DNA from: Desulfobulbaceae bacterium
GTDB lineage: Bacteria; Desulfobacterota; Desulfobulbia; Desulfobulbales; SURF-16
DNA length: 39,607 bases
Reading direction: 5' to 3'
Assembly: GCA_020444175.1 (NCBI GenBank)
Contig: JAHLLM010000048.1
Span: 1-39,607, forward strand
Of this stretch, positions 17,350-25,962 are shown one piece after another; position 1 is the first letter of the stretch, and each line of letters opens with the position of its first letter. Under the pieces are notes generated by a model, which saw only the letters and a list, made by a program, of their open reading frames with translations, was not told the origin of the DNA and did not search any database. Both the position numbers and the translations under genes were made by a program.

Positions 17350-17968
17350 TTGGTGTACCTATATTTATGCAGGTTCTCTATGCATAAGCCTGTTGTTTAC
17401 TGCCTGCTCTGGGGAAAATCGGGACACAAAAGGAAAAATTGCACTGCAGGTTCCCCGCGGCTATGTGCCTGTCTTGATCTTCGAGCATGAGGATCAGCGC
17501 TATTTTTTCGGCCCTTTTACAGGATATTATTTCCGCCCGTCACGGTATGGAGAGCTGGAAAAATTGATCTTTGTCTGCTTTAACGAGCAAGGTTTTTACA
17601 CAGACAGTCTGCCCCACAATACCTTGCTTTATGAAGGTGAGGCCGTTTTTCAGAAACTACCGGGCAACAAGAAAGATATTCCGAAACAAGGGGAACGTAT
17701 CCGTCCTGTTTTTTTTGACAAAGCTCCTTCCGTATGGCTTTCCACCCGGCCGGAACCCCAGACTGAGTATGTGCATTTTCACTCCGGCTATAACAAGCAG
17801 GGAGCGGCATTGCTGGGCTATTGGCTGCGCCATCGGGCGATGGCAGATTTTACTTACAACATGGGTGGACGTCTTACGCCTGACAGTATACTCTACCACC
17901 GAGCAGCCAAAGGCATTGACCATGATTTCGCCAGGATAATTGAATTCGACATGGGACCCGGCTCTTAG
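17336..17968 (+). CDS. Putative lipoprotein of the sulfur operon
   Basis: This 210-aa protein starts with a lipoprotein signal (hydrophobic segment then LLFTACSG, Cys about residue 24). The mature part contains YFFGPFTGYYFRP, EYVHFHSGYNKQGAALLGYWL and RAAKGIDHDF. I do not recognise the family. The His-rich stretch could bind metal, but that is a guess. It overlaps the end of the second yeeE by 14 bases, so it belongs to the same operon. An R5 element sits two bases after its stop codon. Confidence 0.8.
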   Translation: MKKIDWCTYIYAGSLCISLLFTACSGENRDTKGKIALQVPRGYVPVLIFEHEDQRYFFGPFTGYYFRPSRYGELEKLIFVCFNEQGFYTDSLPHNTLLYEGEAVFQKLPGNKKDIPKQGERIRPVFFDKAPSVWLSTRPEPQTEYVHFHSGYNKQGAALLGYWLRHRAMADFTYNMGGRLTPDSILYHRAAKGIDHDFARIIEFDMGPGS

Positions 17969-17970
17969 CG

Positions 17971-18113
17971 AGTGTCTGTCCAGAAATAGGTCATTTTGTT
18001 CGAGATCAAGGATTGCGCAAAAAATTACCGGAGGCATATATACGATATCCCGAGGATAATTTTTTAAGCATAACGCAGATATCGGTCAAAAGGGCCATTT
18101 ATGGACAGGCACT
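17971..18113. repeat. R5 MITE-like element, 143 bp
   Basis: The ends AGTGTCTGTCCAGAAATAGG and, inverted, CCATTTATGGACAGGCACT pair imperfectly. The flanks share AGCG (17967-17970 and 18114-18117), a possible 4-bp target duplication that includes part of the upstream stop codon context. A related single end (GAGCCTGTCCATATTTCTT) lies at 25788-25806. Confidence 0.7.
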
Positions 18114-18516
18114 AGCGAAAGACCTATCCAGATATAGTTCTGCACCAAAATAAAATGCTCGGCGATACACACGCGCAACAATTCCTATTTCGCCTCAGTC
18201 ATGCAAGTCGAAGTTTCTGTGTTTGTGCAGGTCTTGTAAATGAAACAATATGGAAAAATGGTAGAGAAATACGATGGTAAATGCAAGTGACAATTGTTCT
18301 CGAAGGGAAGGGGTTGGTGCCATGCTGATCTCAATATCCGAGGATATTCTACAAAGATTTTTCCGACAGTCGACGTTCCTGCTGGGGTCCCCTTCAGCTA
18401 ATTGCTCAACTCACTGCAGTTTGTTATGAAAATGGAATGGTAATCTGGTTAGTTGGATATGGAGTGCAATCTGCGCGCAATTTATTTAATCAATAATCCG
18501 TTTATTCTCCAAGGAA
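18114..18516. other. Intergenic region, nothing recognised
   Basis: About 400 bases with no convincing ORF, RNA gene or strong hairpin. ACCTATCCAGATATAG near its left end resembles the outer part of R5 and may be a remnant. Confidence 0.4.
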
Positions 18517-19120
18517 TCAAGGACTTCCATCAATCGGCGTTTTGCCTTGTGCACGGCCCGCAATGTTTGGATAATCGATGTAGTTGGAGCGGGAGGGATA
18601 GTTGAAAAAATCATCAGCCCGGTAAGCGGCTACAGGATCGAATTTCTTTTCGCGCAGGGCAAGTTCTCGAAGCTTTTCTTTCAGGTCGGAAGCAATGCCG
18701 GGAGCACTTGTTGCGGTTTTTTGAAAACCCTTGACGCACCACTCCCTTGCCATTTTATGATTGCCGCTCTGCAGAAATGTATCAACCAGACGTCCGTAGC
18801 ATTGGGTTCTGTGAGCCTCCTGTTCGTATGCCTTGTTTTGGATGAACTTTTTACACGAATCGGTGAGGGAATACTGATCTTCCAGAAAAGTATCAATCAT
18901 CCAGAGCAACTGTTGCGGACCTGGCAGAGAAGAAGAGGTCACTGCCTGAAAGACGATTTCCATGCATTTTTCTATTTCCCAGGCCGTATCGCCTTCGTCA
19001 TGGGATTCTTCAACCTGTTCAAGACCTCTTTCCCAGAGTTCCCGGCCCAGTTCGACCACCGTATCGGCGTGGCCTGCTTTTAAAAGGGCTGCAAGCTGCT
19101 CCTGGATGTGTGAATAGTCA
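18517..19120 (-). CDS. SWIM zinc-finger protein, C-terminal part (frameshifted)
   Basis: The open frame here has an internal Met at 19059 (180 aa to the stop). It extends upstream without interruption to about 19120, reading PDYSHIQEQLAALLKAGHAD before VVELGRELWERGLEQ. It continues the preceding SWIM gene in a frame shifted by one base. It is alpha-helical, with ELAL/REKKF-type repeats and no catalytic motif. I regard it as the C-terminal half of the same protein, made separately, by frameshifting, or only apparent through a sequence error. Confidence 0.7.
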
Positions 19121-19772
19121 GGCCGGTTTCTTCGTCTTTCCAGGGATTATACCAGGCATCTTCACTGGTGACTTCTTTGATCTCCCTGCGCAGGGCACTG
19201 GCGAGTTTTTTGATGTTCCCTCTTTGAAGGTAATCGGCATCAAGAATCTTACGTTTGACTTCAGGATAGCGGCCTGCTAAGTCCACCAGCAGGTCCACCA
19301 ACTCTTTCTTGGTTTTTTTCTGTAAAATTTCGGGAAGGGCGTGATTTTTCCGTATGGAATCATGATTTGCTGTTTCTTCGGCTTCATCATCATCCCAGAA
19401 ATCATCATCGTCGTCCAAGTCATCCAGCAGGGCCAGATAAAGATCTTCTTCCTTGTCCGCAAGGGGTATTTCTCGGCCTGCTTTTTCCAGTTCAAGTGCT
19501 TTCAGGATAAGGGCAACGGAATGTTTGCAGGGGCCTCCCCAGTCAAACGGGCAGGTGCAAAACCAATCGAGTTCTCCATCCTCATCAACCTCAACATTGG
19601 TGGCATAGTCTTCGCTGCCGGAGACCCAGGCGATGAGGCCGCCACTCTCGGTCCTTGCCAGGTCATAGACATTTTTCATGTATGTTTTGCCGCGATTAAG
19701 GAATTTGGTGCCGGCCCACTGCCGCAGATCATCCCAGGTCAAATTCGTAAAATATTCATTTATTGAGTTCAT
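19080..19772 (-). CDS. SWIM zinc-finger domain protein, N-terminal part
   Basis: This 230-aa reading has the SWIM motif CTCPFDWGGPCKHSVALIL (CxC...CxH) at about residues 72-90. SWIM domains bind nucleic acid or protein and occur with SWI2/SNF2 ATPases, MULE transposases and stand-alone proteins. An Asp/Glu-rich stretch follows (LLDDLDDDDDFWDDDEAEE). The frame ends in TIHTSRSSLQPF just after a point (about 19118-19128) where a one-base change would continue into the frame at 18517-19120. Its start overlaps the end of the upstream gene by 17 bases, a sign of translational coupling. Confidence 0.8.
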   Translation of the reverse strand: MNSINEYFTNLTWDDLRQWAGTKFLNRGKTYMKNVYDLARTESGGLIAWVSGSEDYATNVEVDEDGELDWFCTCPFDWGGPCKHSVALILKALELEKAGREIPLADKEEDLYLALLDDLDDDDDFWDDDEAEETANHDSIRKNHALPEILQKKTKKELVDLLVDLAGRYPEVKRKILDADYLQRGNIKKLASALRREIKEVTSEDAWYNPWKDEETGLTIHTSRSSLQPF

Positions 19773-21018
19773 CGCGTTTCCATGGTTCTACTCGGAGATC
19801 TGGTCCAAGAATATTACTGACAAATCGGTTTCCTGAGCTATCCGCTACCAGGGTGCGAATACGTTCCACGGTCTCGGCGCTGCTTCCTGCATTCCGGGCT
19901 GCTTCCATGGTAAAGTTATATGCTTCCCGCACATCCAAACCGGTGATTTCGTATCCATAGCCGGCAACCAGCCAGCGCAGAGCGGTAATTCCTGCTTCAA
20001 CGGCAAAGAGAGGTTCTTTGATTTTCATATCCCGTGCCGCCCTGGTCAGGGTCCTTGGGTCGCATGGGGATAGATTGGCCAGTTCAATGGCCTCGCGGTA
20101 GAGTCCTGCCGATTTTGCTGCTGCAAACCATTTGCCCTCATTCCCCGGTGATTGTGCAGTCAGATCGGATAGAATTCTGCTGGCCTCTTTGAAGGGATAT
20201 TTTTTGGCAACGGCGCGAAAGGTTGCAAGATAAGTGGTCTTCCGGTTCGCTTCGATAGAGTAACGGTTGTAAGCTTCTTCTGCCATACCGCTTGACAGCA
20301 GAATTTCTTCGCATGCTGCGCTGATGAGAGAGTCCGGTTCATTCAGCCCGCGGGAATCCTCCGCATAACGAATTGCCTCTGCCTTTTTCCCCATGGCTGA
20401 CAAGGCTTTTACCCCCCACATCCGGTAATGCCAGAATTTGAAGGAGGCGAGATCGAGCAATTCCAGGATTTCTTTAAAGCGTCCAGCCTTGAATAAGGCA
20501 CTCAGACAGGCCGATGTTCCCTTGAAATAGCCTTCTCCGGCTTTTCGATCCTTTGACCAGGTGATGCGGACTGGAGTTATCAGTTCATCCGCCCAATATG
20601 AGGCAAGTTCCGGAGAACGGCAGAGGGTACCCCAATATTCCAAAAGCAATTCAATATAGGGGATGTCATCTTCCTCAACTGCCTTCCAGAGGCGATCAAG
20701 CCACTTGCCGCGTATCGTGTCGTCGGTAGGTGCATCAGCGATGATAGGTACCAGAGCATCAATGGCATTATTGACTGCCGTGCCGATAGCCCCGGAAGAG
20801 CTGTCCACCTGTTCAAGGGCAGGGGAGAGTTTTTCCAGAAGCAAAACTGCTCCTTCTGCACCCAGGACCGGATCTTTCCTGGCAGTTTTTTTTATTTCTG
20901 TCACTGCTTCCTTCACTCGCTTGATTGGAGTCTCGGAACGCCAGCCAAATGCCTGCCGACGAAAACGAGTGGCAAATGTCCATTTGTGTTTCTTTGGTTT
21001 TTTCAAGTTTGATGTCAT
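19756..21018 (-). CDS. Helical-repeat partner of SWIM protein, unknown function
   Basis: This 420-aa protein is rich in helix pairs of the TPR/HEAT kind (YFKGTSACLSALFKAGRFKEI, KALSAMGKKAEAIRYAE, EGKWFAAAKSAGLYREAIELA, YLATFRAVAKKYPFKEAS). The N-terminus is basic (KKPKKHKWTFATRFRRQAFGWRS), which suggests nucleic-acid contact. I recall uncharacterised proteins of this type encoded next to SWIM proteins in other proteobacteria, but cannot confirm it here. No enzymatic motif is visible. It is the first gene of a two-gene minus-strand unit. Confidence 0.8.
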   Translation of the reverse strand: MTSNLKKPKKHKWTFATRFRRQAFGWRSETPIKRVKEAVTEIKKTARKDPVLGAEGAVLLLEKLSPALEQVDSSSGAIGTAVNNAIDALVPIIADAPTDDTIRGKWLDRLWKAVEEDDIPYIELLLEYWGTLCRSPELASYWADELITPVRITWSKDRKAGEGYFKGTSACLSALFKAGRFKEILELLDLASFKFWHYRMWGVKALSAMGKKAEAIRYAEDSRGLNEPDSLISAACEEILLSSGMAEEAYNRYSIEANRKTTYLATFRAVAKKYPFKEASRILSDLTAQSPGNEGKWFAAAKSAGLYREAIELANLSPCDPRTLTRAARDMKIKEPLFAVEAGITALRWLVAGYGYEITGLDVREAYNFTMEAARNAGSSAETVERIRTLVADSSGNRFVSNILGPDLRVEPWKRDELNK

Positions 21019-21451
21019 GACGTATAGCTATCCATTCGATATTTTGATGTATTTATTGCAACTTTACGTTCCCTGGCTTTGCCCCGGATAGTAACAATCA
21101 AAGGCGGAACGTCATAGAACTTTTTTCCATTCTTACTGCCTTGGATGTCTGTTGATCAATGAGAGTTTACCGAGACGCCTGGATCAACATCTATATATTC
21201 CTGATTTTGATGTTGCAGCATGAGGATGAAATGCGCGAAAGATGAAAATAAATTGTTATCACAAGTGGTTATGATGTGCTCCTTGGTCAGCACAGGTTAA
21301 ATAATAGTCAGGAATGATTTGTTGTGGTATAAAATTTCAGTGACTTTCAGATGTGCTCTGAAGGATAAAGGGGAAATGGGACTCGAATAGTGAATTTGAG
21401 AGTGTTGAGAGAGTAAAAAACTTATATTTCAAGACTTGACCCCATTTTTTT
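21019..21451. other. Intergenic region before integrase scar
   Basis: About 430 bases with no supported gene. It should hold the promoter of the minus-strand SWIM pair; I see no clear -35/-10. Composition becomes AT-rich toward the right, at the edge of the foreign segment. Confidence 0.4.
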
Positions 21452-21607
21452 CAGGATGTTCTGGGCCATGAAAATAGAAAAATGACTGAGGGTTATATTC
21501 ATACTATAAATAACCGGGCAAAAGAGGTTATGGCCGCTTTTGAGAAAGTAAGAAGTTATAAGATTGATTTTGAAGAAGATTTCTGTGTCTCAAATGAGAG
21601 TGTTTAA
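21452..21607 (+). pseudogene. Tyrosine recombinase (integrase) C-terminal remnant
   Basis: A frame from 21452 reads QDVLGHENRKMTEGYIHTI, then NNRAKEVMAAFEKVRSYK, to a stop at 21605-21607. LGHxxxxMTxxYxH is the C-terminal active-site block of tyrosine recombinases, with the catalytic Tyr in EGYIH. Only about 51 codons remain; the Arg-His core and the N-terminal half are absent. The TPR gene starts at the last base of its stop codon. Confidence 0.8.
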
Positions 21608-23319
21608 TGTTTATGAATTTGTCGAGACTTAAGAGTAAAAATAAAATTGTAATATTTATAGTCTTCTTGTTTCTTGCGGTCATATACATAGGAGACTTTA
21701 CCCAAAGTTTGCATAACTTAATAAGTTTTAGGGATAAATATTTTCCTAGTTTATTTCAAAACAATAATAGAGAATTTTCAGATAAATATTTTGGTATACT
21801 GGTTGCCCCATTTGTGGGTAATAGCAAAGAGCTTAATGAAAAAGGGTTTTCTGTACAAGGTACTATTAACAGTACCCTAAATGCTCGTTTTAAAGAGTTG
21901 AATTTATCTAATACTCAATCAAGGCTTCTTAATATTGAAGAAATAAACTCCCATGAAATGGCTAGAAGAATTGGCGAGAAATATAATGCAAATTTAGTAA
22001 TTTGGGGAAGTGTAACGATTGCAGGGATAATTCCTAATATTACAGTGGTTGATAAGGATGCCGTCTATGGTGAAATCGTTAATTATGAAACAACAATGTT
22101 GAAGAATAGTCTTATGTATATGTCTTTGGAGACATTTGAAGATATCCGTTTACCTCAGTTGACTGATGAGACAGTGGTTATAGTTTCATTTGTTGCAGGG
22201 TTTAAATTTTATTCTAATGCTAAGTTTGATGAAGCTATTAAATATTTTAAAATGTCAATACCAATTTCAGGTAATAAATATATAAATTTGTCTAGTGTAT
22301 ATTTCTACATTGGAAATATTAATTATTTCAAAAAAAATTATAATGAGGCAATAGATTTCTATAATTCTTCTATTGAATATAGAGAAGATAATGATATGGC
22401 TTTTAATAACAGAGGTTCTGCGCTGAAGATTATTGGGAAAAATAATGAAGCTTTATCTGACTTTAATAAGGCTATAAAATTGAATGATAACAATCAATTC
22501 GCACACAATAATCGTGGTTTGATATTTTATGAAAAAAAAGAAATCGGAAAGTCGTTAGCTGATTTTGATAGAGCGATTGAATTAGATGTTAAATATATAA
22601 ATGCATATTTAAATAGGTCACTTTCGCATCTTTATCTCAAAAGATACGAAGATGCGATTTTTGATTATTCTATTGTTTTAGAAATTGATCCTGAGAATAA
22701 TATTGCATATTACAATTGGGGCGTGACATTGACAGAACAGGGAAGGTATGAAGAGGCCATCGAAAAATATAAAAAGGCTTTAGAATACAGTTTTGCTGAT
22801 GCAGATGCCTTATATAATTGGGGTAATTGTCTTTTTGAGCTTGGAAGATACGAGGAGGCAATTATTAAATTTGAAGAGTCAATAAAATATAGACCAGGAT
22901 TTTTAAAAGCTATTTCTAATTATGGTGCTGCCTTAAGTAAGTTGGGAATGCATGAAGAAGCAATAACTAAATTTAAAAAGGTGCTGACTTCCAGACCCGA
23001 TGATACAACTGTTTTGCATAATTATACTAAGGCCTTAATTCAGTTAAAAAAATATGATGAATCCGTTGATGTATATCAAAAAATTATTGAATTAAATTCC
23101 CAAGATTTAGAAGCATTGATAAATTACGGAGGCGTTCTTCGTGAGTTAGAAAAATATGAGAAATCCCTTGTAATATATAAACAGGCTTTGAAATTAGATC
23201 CAAACTCTGTACATACTAGGTTTGGTATAATTTTTAATTTAGATAAACTAGGAAAAAGTGATGAATTGGGTAGTATATTATTAAATGATAGTAGCTCAAC
23301 AAGTGAAGATAAGTTTTAA
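21607..23319 (+). CDS. Membrane-anchored TPR protein
   Basis: This 570-aa protein has one N-terminal membrane segment (about residues 12-30, KIVIFIVFLFLAVIYIGDF). An alpha/beta module follows (about 60-170; YFGILVAPFVG, ANLVIWGSVTIAG). Nine or ten TPR units run from about 200 to 560, with repeated patterns such as YNWGVTLTEQGRYEEAIEKY, YNWGNCLFELGRYEEAIIKF and NYGAALSKLGMHEEAITKF. It is probably a scaffold facing the periplasm or cytoplasm. Base composition is far more AT-rich than its neighbours, and it sits between an integrase scar and a tRNA gene. No Shine-Dalgarno is visible at the ATG. Confidence 0.88.
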   Translation: MFMNLSRLKSKNKIVIFIVFLFLAVIYIGDFTQSLHNLISFRDKYFPSLFQNNNREFSDKYFGILVAPFVGNSKELNEKGFSVQGTINSTLNARFKELNLSNTQSRLLNIEEINSHEMARRIGEKYNANLVIWGSVTIAGIIPNITVVDKDAVYGEIVNYETTMLKNSLMYMSLETFEDIRLPQLTDETVVIVSFVAGFKFYSNAKFDEAIKYFKMSIPISGNKYINLSSVYFYIGNINYFKKNYNEAIDFYNSSIEYREDNDMAFNNRGSALKIIGKNNEALSDFNKAIKLNDNNQFAHNNRGLIFYEKKEIGKSLADFDRAIELDVKYINAYLNRSLSHLYLKRYEDAIFDYSIVLEIDPENNIAYYNWGVTLTEQGRYEEAIEKYKKALEYSFADADALYNWGNCLFELGRYEEAIIKFEESIKYRPGFLKAISNYGAALSKLGMHEEAITKFKKVLTSRPDDTTVLHNYTKALIQLKKYDESVDVYQKIIELNSQDLEALINYGGVLRELEKYEKSLVIYKQALKLDPNSVHTRFGIIFNLDKLGKSDELGSILLNDSSSTSEDKF

Positions 23320-23410
23320 ACATATGACAGATATTCAAAATTATAATAAACTCACACAAATTCAAACACTTAAGAGCAGGGATTAAATAAAAATGTAATC
23401 CATAAAAAAC

Positions 23411-23451
23411 AAAAAAAGGACTAACAAGCAGATATCACTTGAAAGTCCTTT
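23411..23451 (-). terminator. Intrinsic terminator of tRNA-Arg
   Basis: On the minus strand AAAGGACT pairs with AGTCCTTT and is followed by a T run, nine bases after the tRNA 3' end. Confidence 0.75.
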
Positions 23452-23459
23452 GTGTTATA

Positions 23460-23535
23460 TGGTGCCCCCGGCAGGATTCGAACCTGCGGCACCAGGATTA
23501 GGAATCCTGTGCTCTATCCCCTGAGCTACGGGGGC
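23460..23535 (-). tRNA. tRNA-Arg (anticodon CCU)
   Basis: The minus strand folds as a standard cloverleaf. The acceptor is GCCCCCG with CGGGGGC, the D arm is GCTC..GAGC, the anticodon stem CAGGA/TCCTG has loop TTCCTAA (anticodon CCT), and the T arm is GCAGG TTCGAAT CCTGC. The discriminator is A and a CCA end is encoded. Its 3' end faces the AT-rich TPR gene and integrase scar, the usual orientation of an island integration site. Confidence 0.97.
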
Positions 23536-23901
23536 GATATGGTGATTTTGGCAGGCCAACATCTCTCTGAAACGCAAGCCTGATAAGCATTCGGTAAGAA
23601 CAGGCTATATTAATCTATTCCAAGATTTTCGCAATATAATTTCGATATCAGTGCCGGGTTAATGACATATCCTTATGAAAACGAACTTGTTTCAGCAGCC
23701 ATGCTGCTAGAGAATTATCTGTAATTCCTGCATGTTGGCGCGGCTGAACTAGCGCTACTCAGTTTTACCTGCAAACAAGCAGAGCACGACCATTGATTTT
23801 TTCAGTACCTCAGCATGGTTTGCTTCAAATTTAACTAATCGTATATTCAACCAGAACATCATCTTGCCATATCCTATCCCCATGAAGTAAAAAAACCTTA
23901 G
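23536..23901. other. Intergenic region upstream of tRNA and PAS regulator
   Basis: About 365 bases between the divergent tRNA and the PAS/LuxR gene. No ORF or clear repeat family member is seen. It should carry both promoters, but I cannot place them convincingly. Confidence 0.4.
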
Positions 23902-25668
23902 ATGTTTTTAATATCCATGAGTCAGGGGTACATAAAAATTGTTTCTGAGCACACTATGGGTAACAAAAAAATAACAAGCCGAAAATCTCTTCAAACGGAA
24001 TGTGAGCAAATCTATAGCATCTTGGACAATATAGATGCAGTTGTTTACGTAACCGACATGCAAACTCACGAAATTCTGTTTGCCAACAAATTTTCACGGG
24101 ATCTTTTTGGTGAAATTTCCGGAAAAATCTGCTGGCAGACAATCCAGGTCAACCAGTCCGGACCCTGCCCTTTCTGTACCAATGAAAAGCTGCTTTCCAA
24201 GGAGGGGAAACCTCTTGCCTCCACTTATGTCTGGGAACACATAAACAGTATCACCGGACGATTTTATGAGATCCATAACAAGGCCTTCAAGTGGATTGAT
24301 GGCCGCCTTGTTCGTCTGCAGCTTGCAATTGATATAACAGAGCGAAAACAATTTGAAGAGGCTTTGGTAAAAAGTGAGGAAAAATTCCATACCTTTGCAG
24401 ATTATACGTATAACTGGGAGTGCTGGATCGATCTGGCTGGACACTACCAATACATCTCTCCATCGTGCCAGCGGGTTACCGGCTACAGTGCACAGGATTT
24501 TTATGACGATCCGCAGCATTTATTGTCCATCATTCACCCCGAGGATCGGGAGCAGTTTGCAATCCACCTCAAAAACGAGCTTAACCAGGAAAACGTCCAT
24601 CATTGTGATTTTAGAATTATTACACCGAGCGGCGAGGTGCGCTGGATAGCGCACAGTTGTCAACCTGTCTTTGATAAACAGGGAAATTGCCTTGGTCGCA
24701 GAGTGAGTAACAGGGATATTACCAGGCGTAAGCTTGCCGAGGCGGTTCTTGCCGAAAGCGAGGCGAAATTTAAGAATATTTATGAAAATTCTTCCATTGG
24801 CATTTCCCTCATCCCGCTTGGTGAGGGTACGGAGGAGGCCTGTGAAAAGAAACCGGCATTGGTCAATCGTGCCATGCAGAACTTTCTTGGCTTCAGCAAT
24901 GAGGAGATTTGCTCTAAAACATTGGCAGAACTCTCCCACCCGGATGATATGAAAAAGGAGCTTCCCATGCTCAGGAGTCTTTTAGCCGGGACCTTTGACA
25001 CATATAAAATTGAAAAAAGATTTATTGGGAAAGACGAAAAGGTCATTTGGGGAAGCCTGTCGAGAAGTATTATTAAAGACGAACAGGGAAGGCCTCTTTA
25101 TATTGTCAGCACCATCGAAGATATTCAGGAGCGTAAAGAAGCTGAAGAAGCCTTGCAGCGATCACACGAGGAGCTGGAATCCAAGGTTGAAGAACGCACC
25201 CAGGAGATAGCTGCAGCCTACCAGAAATTAGAAGAGGAAAAAACCAAGCTTGAAGAGGCTTACACAGCCTTGAAAGTCCTGTTGAATCGCCGGGAAAATG
25301 ATAAAAAGAATATTGAAAATCAAGTTGTTGCCAATGTCAAAGAACTCGTTGAACCCTATCTTGCCAAATTACGTACAGGAAGGCTTGACGCAAAACAGAA
25401 AAAGCATGTCGATATTATTGCCGCAAATCTCCAGGATGTTATATCGCCTTTTGTTCATACCGTTGCTTCAAGATATCTCAAGCTGACAGCCACCGAGTTG
25501 CAGGTTGCCAATCTGGTCAAACAGGGAAGAACAACCAAAGAAATTGCGGAAATAATGAACCTGTCAACAGAGACCATCAGTAATCACAGAAAGAAAATCA
25601 GAAAAAAATGCGGCATTACCAACAAAAATATGAATTTGAGAACCCTGCTTTCCTCCTTCCCTGAGTAA
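23902..25668 (+). CDS. Multi-PAS LuxR-type transcriptional regulator
   Basis: This protein of up to 588 aa has three PAS domains (about residues 35-150, 160-285 and 295-420). A coiled coil follows (about 425-480, SHEELESKVEERTQEIAAAY), then a C-terminal LuxR helix-turn-helix (about 520-580; LTATELQVANLVKQGRTTKE and STETISNHRKKIRKK). There is no kinase or receiver domain, so ligand or redox sensing by PAS would act directly on the DNA-binding end. The first PAS has a Cys cluster (KICWQTIQ...GPCPFCTNEKL) that could sense redox or metal. No clear ribosome site marks the start; ATG 23902 gives the longest form and ATG 23956 is possible. A terminator hairpin follows. Confidence 0.9.
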   Translation: MFLISMSQGYIKIVSEHTMGNKKITSRKSLQTECEQIYSILDNIDAVVYVTDMQTHEILFANKFSRDLFGEISGKICWQTIQVNQSGPCPFCTNEKLLSKEGKPLASTYVWEHINSITGRFYEIHNKAFKWIDGRLVRLQLAIDITERKQFEEALVKSEEKFHTFADYTYNWECWIDLAGHYQYISPSCQRVTGYSAQDFYDDPQHLLSIIHPEDREQFAIHLKNELNQENVHHCDFRIITPSGEVRWIAHSCQPVFDKQGNCLGRRVSNRDITRRKLAEAVLAESEAKFKNIYENSSIGISLIPLGEGTEEACEKKPALVNRAMQNFLGFSNEEICSKTLAELSHPDDMKKELPMLRSLLAGTFDTYKIEKRFIGKDEKVIWGSLSRSIIKDEQGRPLYIVSTIEDIQERKEAEEALQRSHEELESKVEERTQEIAAAYQKLEEEKTKLEEAYTALKVLLNRRENDKKNIENQVVANVKELVEPYLAKLRTGRLDAKQKKHVDIIAANLQDVISPFVHTVASRYLKLTATELQVANLVKQGRTTKEIAEIMNLSTETISNHRKKIRKKCGITNKNMNLRTLLSSFPE

Positions 25669-25696
25669 AAAAATTCTGCGCTGGAACTTCCAGATT

Positions 25697-25720
25697 CCAT
25701 TTTGCAAAATGGTTATTTTT
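25697..25720 (+). terminator. Intrinsic terminator
   Basis: The perfect palindrome CCATTTTGCAAAATGG is followed by TTATTTTTT, 28 bases after the stop of the PAS/LuxR gene. Confidence 0.7.
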
Positions 25721-25809
25721 TATGACCATTTTGTGACCAAAAACACCCTCTTGTTTCCCTGCACTCCCCTGCATATTATTAATTTAGAGCCTGTCCATAT
25801 TTCTTGATA

Positions 25810-25947
25810 GACACGAGTGTTATGTCAGGCTTCAATTGTTGTGTAGGTCGCCATACCCATGGCGACTCTTCGGTGTCGGGAAGGGTTCGAAGTCTCACCT
25901 TGTTCGCTATCTCCCGACCTACATGTGTCATGACACTTGTTTAAAAT
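25810..25947. repeat. Imperfect inverted-repeat element
   Basis: Outer arms ACACGAGTGTTATGTCA and TGTCATGACACTTGTTT pair at about 13 of 17 positions. Inner arms GTAGGTCG and CGACCTAC pair perfectly. It lies just upstream of the Mrp-type gene. A single R5-like end (GAGCCTGTCCATATTTCTT) adjoins it on the left. Confidence 0.5.
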
Positions 25948-25962
25948 ATAGAGGGGAGCGCA

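Noticed and set aside
18114-18516. Possible transposase remnant beside R5
   Set aside because: I could not find a frame with recognisable transposase motifs.
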